36,223 bases of DNA, taken from the NCBI RefSeq assembly GCF_004296405.1, contig NZ_PSRR01000049.1, positions 1 through 36,223 of the forward strand. The letters run 5' to 3'. Origin of the DNA: Bradyrhizobium sp. Leo170 (GTDB lineage Bacteria; Pseudomonadota; Alphaproteobacteria; Rhizobiales; Xanthobacteraceae). Positions 30,921-36,223 of the stretch are shown here, piece by piece; positions within the stretch are counted from its first letter, which is position 1; each line of letters starts with the position of its first letter. The position numbers were made by a program, and so were the translations under genes. Under the pieces are notes generated by a model. The model saw only the letters and a list, made by a program, of their open reading frames with translations. It did not search any database and was not told where the DNA came from.

Positions 30921-32492
30921 ATGTCCGGCATTATTCTTTCGTCTTCGGTTCGCCAGAACCTGCTCTCGCTGCAGTCGACCGCTGATCTACTCGCCACCAC
31001 GCAGAGCCACCTTTCGACTGGCAAGAAGGTCAACTCGGCCCTCGACAATCCCACCAACTATTTCACCGCCGCCTCGCTCGACAACCGCGCCAGCGACATC
31101 AACAACCTGCTCGATGGCATCGGCAATGGCGTGCAGGTGCTGCAGGCCGCCAACACCGGCATCACCTCGCTGCAGAAGCTGGTCGACAGCGCCAAGTCGA
31201 TCGCCAACCAGGCGCTGCAGGCGACCTCGGGCTATTCGTCCAAGTCGACCGCCACGTCGGCGGCCGTAACCGGCGCGACTGCCACGAACCTGCTCGGCGA
31301 TGCAGACACGGCTGCGACCGTATCGGGCACTGCGGTGGCCAACCTGGCTGGTACGGAAACGCTGGCGGCTGCCGGTTTCGCGAATAACGACTCCTTTACC
31401 GTCAATGGCAAGACGATCAGTTTCGTGACGGGCGCCGCGGCCGATGCTGCATCCACAACCGATGCCACCACCGGCAACGTGACGATCAGCCTGTCGTCGA
31501 CCACCGGCGGCAAGGTCAGCGACGTCCTTGCGGCGATCGACGGCATCACTGGAGGCACATCGTCGATCAGCGCGGGCAACGTTCTGACCATCAGCAACGC
31601 CGCCACCGACAAGACCAACAGCATCACCCTCGGTGGAACCGGCACCGTCCTCGCCAAGCTCGGCCTGACGACAGGTGAGACCAAGCCGACCAATACCAAG
31701 AATAATCAGGTCCTCAGCATCGATGCGATCGGCAGCAAGGCGGCTCAGACCATCACCATCGGAACCGGCGCCGGTGCGGTGAATACCCTGGACGACCTGA
31801 ACAAGAAGCTCGCAGACAGCAACCTGACGGCTTCGATCTCCAGCGATGGCAAGCTGAGCATCACGACTGCGAACGACGATGCGTCGGTTGATCTGACTGG
31901 CAAGATCACCGGCAGCGCCACGGGTGCCAGCGGCCTGCTCGGGACCCTCACCACGACCGCACCTGTCAAGGACATCAACGCGCAGAACACCCGCGCGGAT
32001 CTGGTCCGCCAGTACAATATTGTGATCGACCAGATCAAGACGACGGCGCAGGATGCCTCCTTCAACGGCATCAACCTGCTGAACGGCGACCAGCTCAAGC
32101 TGGTGTTCAACGAAACCGGCAAGTCGTCGCTGACGATCAACGGCGTGACCGACGATCCGGGCGGCCTCGGCTTGGCGGCGCTGACTTCCGGGACCGACTT
32201 CATCGACAACGACAGCACCCAAAAGGTTCTCACTTCGCTGAACAACGCGTCGAGCACGCTGCGTTCGCAGGCGTCGGCCTTCGGCTCGAACCTGTCGGTC
32301 GTGCAGATCCGTCAGGACTTCTCCAAGAACCTGATCAACGTGCTGCAGACCGGCTCGTCCAACCTGACGCTGGCCGACACCAACGAGGAAGCGGCCAACA
32401 GCCAGGCGCTGTCGACCCGCCAGTCGATCGCGGTGTCCGCGCTGGCGCTCGCCAACCAGAGCCAGCAGAGCGTGCTCCAGCTCCTCCGCTGA
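30921..32492 (+). CDS. fliC: Flagellin
   Basis: A 523-residue filament subunit exported by the flagellar type III system, with no signal peptide. The N-terminal D0/D1 part (1 to about 110) has the usual SSVRQNLLSLQSTADLLATT, LSTGKKVNSALDNP and YFTAASLDNRASDI motifs. The C-terminal D0/D1 part (about 340-523) has RADLVRQYNIVIDQI and ends SQQSVLQLLR. The centre (about 115-340) is a Thr/Ser/Ala-rich variable region with beta-type repeats, so the protein is longer than the roughly 300-residue lateral flagellins and more like a subpolar filament protein (inference). An AGAAGG ribosome site lies ten bases upstream. flbT follows. Confidence 0.93.
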   Translation: MSGIILSSSVRQNLLSLQSTADLLATTQSHLSTGKKVNSALDNPTNYFTAASLDNRASDINNLLDGIGNGVQVLQAANTGITSLQKLVDSAKSIANQALQATSGYSSKSTATSAAVTGATATNLLGDADTAATVSGTAVANLAGTETLAAAGFANNDSFTVNGKTISFVTGAAADAASTTDATTGNVTISLSSTTGGKVSDVLAAIDGITGGTSSISAGNVLTISNAATDKTNSITLGGTGTVLAKLGLTTGETKPTNTKNNQVLSIDAIGSKAAQTITIGTGAGAVNTLDDLNKKLADSNLTASISSDGKLSITTANDDASVDLTGKITGSATGASGLLGTLTTTAPVKDINAQNTRADLVRQYNIVIDQIKTTAQDASFNGINLLNGDQLKLVFNETGKSSLTINGVTDDPGGLGLAALTSGTDFIDNDSTQKVLTSLNNASSTLRSQASAFGSNLSVVQIRQDFSKNLINVLQTGSSNLTLADTNEEAANSQALSTRQSIAVSALALANQSQQSVLQLLR

Positions 32493-32516
32493 GCGCTGCG
32501 ACGAAACCGAACACGG

Positions 32517-32542
32517 AAGCGGCGGAGGCAACTCCGCCGCTT
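32517..32542 (+). terminator. Terminator-type hairpin after flagellin
   Basis: AAGCGGCGGAG (32517-32527), a GCAA tetraloop and CTCCGCCGCTT (32532-32542) make a perfect 11-bp stem 25 bases after the stop. Only a short TTTC follows. It could end or stabilise the flagellin mRNA and partly separate it from flbT. Confidence 0.65.
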
Positions 32543-32643
32543 TCGGACCGACGAATTGCGAGACCGGATGGCGGCGTGCCCAACGCCGGTTTGCGCGACG
32601 AAGATTTCGAAGATCGAGGGCGAGCAAACGCCCAGGTCTTTAT

Positions 32644-32684
32644 CTAGAAAAGCCGTTGCCTAGAAAAGCCGTTGCCTAGAAAAG
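32644..32684. repeat. 16-bp tandem repeat in the flbT leader
   Basis: CTAGAAAAGCCGTTGC occurs twice head to tail (32644-32659, 32660-32675) and a third partial unit CTAGAAAAG (32676-32684) runs into the flbT Shine-Dalgarno AGGAG. A change in copy number would not alter the coding frame but could change leader structure or spacing. Confidence 0.9.
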
Positions 32685-32693
32685 GAGACGATC

Positions 32694-33074
32694 ATGCCGT
32701 TACGCGTCGAGCTGAAGCCGTTTGAACGGATCGTCATCGGCGAGACCGTGCTGATCAACTCCGGCACCCGCACTTCCTTCCTGATCGACGGCGAAGCGCC
32801 GATCCTGCGTGAACGGGACACCGTGACCGCGGAGACCGCCAACACCCCGGCGAGGCGGCTCTATCATTGCGTCCAGACCATGTACCTGAAGAACGAGGTC
32901 CAGCGTTATCGGACCGCCTATCTCGGCTTCGCCAAGGAGCTGCGGGAGGCCGACGCCAGCACGGGCGAGGCGCTCGATCTGGTTAACCGTCATGTGGCGG
33001 ATGGCGCGCTTTACAAGGCGCTCAAGGAAATCCGCAAGCTGATGCAGCGCGAGCAGCAGCGCGCCGCGGCCTGA
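32694..33074 (+). CDS. flbT: FlbT flagellin translation regulator
   Basis: A 126-residue protein that matches FlbT in length and sequence pattern: LRVELKPFERIVIGETVLIN at the start, FLIDGEAPILRERD in the middle and ARRLYHCVQTMYLK about residue 60. In Caulobacter FlbT binds the 5' leader of flagellin mRNA and represses its translation until the hook is complete. It follows flagellin by 201 bases. Its usual partner FlaF is not between them or elsewhere in the window. AGGAG lies seven bases upstream of the start. Confidence 0.9.
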   Translation: MPLRVELKPFERIVIGETVLINSGTRTSFLIDGEAPILRERDTVTAETANTPARRLYHCVQTMYLKNEVQRYRTAYLGFAKELREADASTGEALDLVNRHVADGALYKALKEIRKLMQREQQRAAA

Positions 33075-33196
33075 GCCTGCCGGCCCGCCCTCGCACGCGA
33101 AAACTCCAACGAATTCATTGCCTTCGTGCCGGTACGCGGCAGCGATCGATTCCGAGGCGTTCGGCATCGGCCGCGCCGCACGGTATCAACATGCCA

Positions 33197-33212
33197 TCCG
33201 TATTCGCACGGA
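33197..33212. promoter_or_regulatory. Imperfect CCGTA-N4-TACGG box before the chemotaxis-type operon
   Basis: TCCGTA-TTCG-CACGGA has a single mismatch between its arms. It lies 80 bases upstream of the CheY-like start, at a distance similar to the boxes before the FixJ-type gene and the gene at 28224. Confidence 0.4.
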
Positions 33213-33292
33213 CGGTAAAATTAAGTGGTTGTGAGCCGCCAAGGCCTATCGATTGACCAGCATCTACAAGAACAATCGAGAGGCGAATTCAG

Positions 33293-33703
<411 letters not shown>

Positions 33704-33736
33704 TCGTTCGAAAATCCCTTGCGCTGAGAGGCCGCC

Positions 33737-34612
33737 GTGAACGCTTCCGACTACGAGTATCTGCGTAAATTGCTCAAGGACCATTCCGGTCTCGACCTGT
33801 CCGCGGACAAGCAATATCTGATCGAAAGCCGCCTGCTGCCGCTGTCGCGCAAATGCGGCCTCTCCGGTATCGACAATCTCGTGCAGAAGATGAGGGGCGG
33901 ATCGGCCCGCCATATCGCGCAGGCGGTCGAGGCCATGACCACCAACGAGACCTTCTTCTTCCGCGACAAGGCGCCGTTCGATCATTTCCGCGATACGATC
34001 ATCCCGGAGCTGTTGAAGGCGCGGGCGGGCCGCAGGACGATCCGGATCTGGTGCGCCGCCGGCTCGACCGGGCAGGAGCCCTATTCGCTGGCGATGTGCC
34101 TGAAGGAGATGAGCGCGCAGCTTGCGGGCTGGCGCACCGAGATCCTCGCGACCGATCTGTCGCAGGAAGTGCTGGAGAAATCCAAGGCCGGAATCTACAG
34201 CCAGTTCGAGGTGCAGCGCGGCCTGCCGATCCAATTGCTGGTCAAGTATTTCAAGCAGAACGGCGAGATCTGGCAGGTCAATGCCGACATCCGCGCGATG
34301 GTGCAGCACCGGCAGCTCAACCTGCTGCACGACTTCTCGCAGCTCGGCACTTTCGACGTCATCTTCTGCCGCAACGTCCTGATCTATTTCGACCAGGACA
34401 CCAAGATCAACGTCTTCAACCGCCTCGCCAGGTCCCTCGAGACAGACGGCTTCCTGGTGCTCGGCGCGGCCGAAACCGTCGTCGGCCTGACCGACGTCTT
34501 CAAACCCTGTCCTGAAAAGCGCGGCCTCTATCGGCCGACCGGCACGCGTCCCGCGGTCGCCCCGATGGCGGCTGCCGCGATGCCCAGGATGGCCGCGATC
34601 GGAGGACGCTGA
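33737..34612 (+). CDS. cheR: CheR chemotaxis protein glutamate methyltransferase
   Basis: A 291-residue S-adenosylmethionine-dependent methyltransferase that modifies chemoreceptor glutamates. An N-terminal helical domain (1 to about 75) with MTTNETFFFRDKAPFDHF near 74-91 leads into the SAM-binding fold with WCAAGSTGQEPYSLAM (about 102-117), ATDLSQEVL and the motif FCRNVLIYFD (about 212-221). Length is normal, with no C-terminal TPR extension. A GTG at 33737 is the start used, with GAGAGG upstream. It is two bases from the next gene, showing tight coupling. Confidence 0.93.
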   Translation: MNASDYEYLRKLLKDHSGLDLSADKQYLIESRLLPLSRKCGLSGIDNLVQKMRGGSARHIAQAVEAMTTNETFFFRDKAPFDHFRDTIIPELLKARAGRRTIRIWCAAGSTGQEPYSLAMCLKEMSAQLAGWRTEILATDLSQEVLEKSKAGIYSQFEVQRGLPIQLLVKYFKQNGEIWQVNADIRAMVQHRQLNLLHDFSQLGTFDVIFCRNVLIYFDQDTKINVFNRLARSLETDGFLVLGAAETVVGLTDVFKPCPEKRGLYRPTGTRPAVAPMAAAAMPRMAAIGGR

Positions 34613-34614
34613 CG

Positions 34615-34944
34615 ATGAAGGAGACCAGCAGGGCAGCGGAGCGGGTGACATTCAGTCGCGGCTATGAGGTGTGCATCATGGCCATCGATGGAACCTGGCG
34701 GCGCAATTGCGTGCTCAACGCCATCTCCGAGAATGACGCGGCGCTGAATGTCGAAGGCTCGATCCAGGGCCTTAATCTTAAGGAGTTCTTCCTGCTGCTG
34801 TCCTCGACCGGGCTTGCCTACCGCCGCTGCGAACTGGTCCGCGTCAACGGCACCGAGATGGACATCCAGTTCATCCGGGGCAGGCCTGTGAAGAAGCGCG
34901 TCGCCGCAGCGGAGGGAACTGAAAGCCGCAAGACCTCGAGCTAG
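34615..34944 (+). CDS. Degenerate PilZ-like domain protein
   Basis: A 109-residue single-domain protein with a PilZ-type beta-barrel pattern: GTWRRNCVLNAISENDAALN (about 26-45), then FFLLLSSTGLAYRRCELVRVNG and a final strand MDIQFIRG. The RxxxR motif that clamps cyclic di-GMP is not clear (ERVTFSRG), and the D/NxSxxG motif reads NAISENDA. It may therefore bind cyclic di-GMP weakly or not at all. It is translationally close to cheR and likely connects to motility control. The TAG stop lies at the edge of the downstream repeat. Confidence 0.7.
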   Translation: MKETSRAAERVTFSRGYEVCIMAIDGTWRRNCVLNAISENDAALNVEGSIQGLNLKEFFLLLSSTGLAYRRCELVRVNGTEMDIQFIRGRPVKKRVAAAEGTESRKTSS

Positions 34945-35009
34945 AGCGTTTTCGAGCGAAGTGGACACCGGTTCGCGTGAAGAAAACGCGTCAAAACAAG
35001 AATCTCTAG
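34941..35009. repeat. GCGTTTTCGAGCG repeat, copy 3 (single hairpin, shortened)
   Basis: CTAGAGCGTTTTCGAGCGAAG through ACACCGGTTCGCGTGAAGAAAACGC, then GTCAAAACAAGAATCTCTAG. The second hairpin of copies 1 and 2 is missing. The left CTAG contains the stop codon of the PilZ-like gene and the right CTAG that of the opposing gene at 35006. Confidence 0.85.
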
Positions 35010-35317
35010 TTCAGGCGGTGCTCCATTGCCTTGGCCTCGAGCAGGAACTCGAGGGCCGCGCCAAGGCCGGCGTCGCATGCCTTCAGCACCGCCCCCGCTT
35101 TGGCGTAGCGGGGCGTGACGTCATCAAGCACGATAATGCCGGTGTCGGCGGCGTCAGTGGAAGCAGGCGAGGTTTCGCAGGCGATCGCGCTCTCAATCCG
35201 CAACAGGCTCGCCTGCACCTGCCCGATCAGACACATCAGGTCCGAGACGATTGATTGATAGGCGTCGTTTCCGTCGACGGCCTCAATGACGATATCGCTT
35301 TTTGCAGCTTTCTGCAT
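35006..35317 (-). CDS. Small hypothetical protein
   Basis: A 103-residue soluble protein. Its pattern, AYQSIVSDLMCLIGQVQASL with a long helix, then IIVLDDVTPRYAKAGAVLKA and LGAALEFLLEAKA, suggests a helical bundle. The start at 35317 is preferred to 35323 because GGAGA lies seven bases upstream. It is divergent from the FixJ-type gene with a CCGTA-N4-TACGG box in the shared region, so it may be co-regulated with it. Function unknown. Confidence 0.65.
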   Translation of the reverse strand: MQKAAKSDIVIEAVDGNDAYQSIVSDLMCLIGQVQASLLRIESAIACETSPASTDAADTGIIVLDDVTPRYAKAGAVLKACDAGLGAALEFLLEAKAMEHRLN

Positions 35318-35380
35318 GCGCATTCTCCACGGTGGCCTATCTTTAGGGACCCCGGTGCTACTTGTGCGTTAAGCCGTCGT

Positions 35381-35396
35381 CCCGTACAAATACGGG
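35381..35396. promoter_or_regulatory. CCCGTA-CAAA-TACGGG box between divergent genes
   Basis: A perfect 6-bp-arm inverted repeat with a four-base spacer, 71 bases upstream of the FixJ-type start and 63 bases upstream of the divergent small gene. It shares CCGTA-N4-TACGG with 2721 and 28290. Confidence 0.6.
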
Positions 35397-35467
35397 CCAG
35401 TTCGGTGCGATGTCGATTGGAGCCATTGTTCGGTTTGCAGGTTTCACCACTCAGGGACGAATGACCT

Positions 35468-36115
35468 ATGGCTGAGAGTGCCCCCTCCCGCGGGGAGATT
35501 TTCGTAGTCGACGACGATCCCGCCGTCCGCGACACGCTTTCGATGGTCCTGTCCGCAGCCGGCTATCAGGTGATCTGTTTTGCCGACGGCGCGGCGCTGT
35601 TGTCGGTCGCGCGAACCAGGACGCCGGCCTGCATCCTGCTCGACGTGCACATCCCCGGCAAATCCGGCCTCGATATTCTAAGGGAACTGCACGGCGAGGA
35701 TTATCCGGCGCCGATCTTCATGATCTCGGGACAGGGCGACATCGCGATGGCCGTCAGCGCCATCAAGAACGGCGCGCTTGACTTCATCGAGAAACCGTTC
35801 CGCGGCAGCGAAATCGTCGCCCGCCTCGATGAGGCGATCGGCGCCTATACGCGGCGGCAGGCCGACAGTTCCGCATCGCGGATCGCGACGCTGCATTTTC
35901 CGGGACGCGAGCCATTGACGCGGCGTGAGCGCGAGGTGCTGGAACAATTCACGGCGGGCGCTTCCAACAAGGAAGCAGGACGTCACCTCGGCATCAGCCC
36001 GCGCACGATCGAAGACCATCGCGCCAACATCATGAAGAAGCTCGGCGCCAGGAACGCCGCCGACCTCGTGCGCATCGTGATGACCGCGCAGCAGCAGCAA
36101 CAGCGCTCGGCCTAA
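35468..36115 (+). CDS. FixJ-family two-component response regulator
   Basis: A 215-residue regulator. The receiver (10-125) has acidic residues Asp15-17, phosphoacceptor Asp59 (LLDVHIPG), the ISGQGD switch and Lys109 (EKPF). The LuxR-type HTH (about 148-205) contains LTRREREVLEQFTAGASNKE and SPRTIEDHRANIMKKLGARN. The last residues are Gln-rich. No cognate histidine kinase is adjacent in the window. The HTH is very similar to that of the LuxR-HTH protein at 27117, with which it shares most of the recognition helix. A CCGTA-N4-TACGG box upstream suggests autoregulation (inference). Confidence 0.93.
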   Translation: MAESAPSRGEIFVVDDDPAVRDTLSMVLSAAGYQVICFADGAALLSVARTRTPACILLDVHIPGKSGLDILRELHGEDYPAPIFMISGQGDIAMAVSAIKNGALDFIEKPFRGSEIVARLDEAIGAYTRRQADSSASRIATLHFPGREPLTRREREVLEQFTAGASNKEAGRHLGISPRTIEDHRANIMKKLGARNAADLVRIVMTAQQQQQRSA

Positions 36116-36116
36116 T

Positions 36117-36223
36117 TCGCCGTCCCGGCCTTGAGCCGGGACCCATAACCACAAATGTTGGTTGCGGCGCGAACGGGCGGCCACAGCGTTTTACATCACA
36201 TATGCCTGTGGTTGATGGGGTGG
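36117..36223. repeat. GTCCCGGCCTTGAGCCGGGAC intergenic repeat (cut by window end)
   Basis: GTCCCGGC-CTTGA-GCCGGGAC forms a perfect 8-bp hairpin just after the FixJ-type stop, followed by CCATAACCACAAATGTTGG; near the window end CCTGTGGTTGATGGGG is its approximate mirror. The complete element continues outside the window. It may also terminate the FixJ-type transcript. Confidence 0.7.

Noticed and set aside
32644..32684. A CRISPR-like array.
   Set aside because: The 16-bp units are directly adjacent with no spacers and occur only 2.6 times, so this is a simple tandem repeat.

Overview
This 36.2 kb, GC-rich window looks chromosomal and alphaproteobacterial. The best fit is Bradyrhizobium or a close Nitrobacteraceae relative. 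The support is a ROSE-type RNA thermometer ahead of a class A Hsp20, FlbT, an FtcR/Rem/LafR-type flagellar regulator, DUF2336, FixJ-type regulators, and several intergenic palindromic repeat families of the kind seen in this genus. The assignment is by protein family and repeat style; no database was searched.

Layout. 1-2576: tail of an enoyl-CoA hydratase, a maleylacetate-reductase-like iron alcohol dehydrogenase, and a ROK-family sugar-kinase-like protein whose conserved blocks are in circularly permuted order. 2957-4442: an epoxide-hydrolase-like alpha/beta hydrolase, tRNA-Ser(CGA) and csaA. 4440-9221: a gene-sparse stretch bounded by inverted copies of a two-hairpin repeat. It holds a DUF2336 protein, a Cys-tailed MarR regulator, an orphan ftcR-type regulator and a small Cys-rich protein. 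9219-22321: organic-acid and aromatic catabolism, with an N-terminally reduced NTF2-like gene, acyl-CoA dehydrogenase, periplasmic binding protein plus AMP-forming acyl-CoA ligase, an AraC regulator divergent from two quinone oxidoreductases, a frameshifted LysR divergent from a hydroquinone-dioxygenase/esterase pair, and acetoacetyl-CoA synthetase. 22434-26578: a GH13 glucan enzyme, a ROSE-controlled hsp20, and small conserved genes. 27117-36115: a regulatory and motility region with a LuxR-HTH protein, two Crp/Fnr paralogues, flagellin, flbT, a CheY-like/CheR/PilZ-like operon and a FixJ-type response regulator.

How it works together. The most interesting structure is in the spacers of the motility region. 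Two perfect CTCAGTA-N4-TACTGAG palindromes, each with a weaker partner about 41 or 104 bp away, lie upstream of the LuxR-HTH gene and of flagellin. The proximal copy in each case leads into an identically spaced TTAACG. A related box, CCGTA-N4-TACGG, sits 64-81 bp upstream of the FixJ-type gene and its divergent neighbour, the CheY/CheR operon (imperfect copy) and a small unknown gene, with an orphan copy at 2721. This suggests two related NarL/FixJ-type regulons with a shared GTA-N4-TAC core. The regulator assignments are inference. No CRISPR array, complete insertion sequence or prophage was seen.
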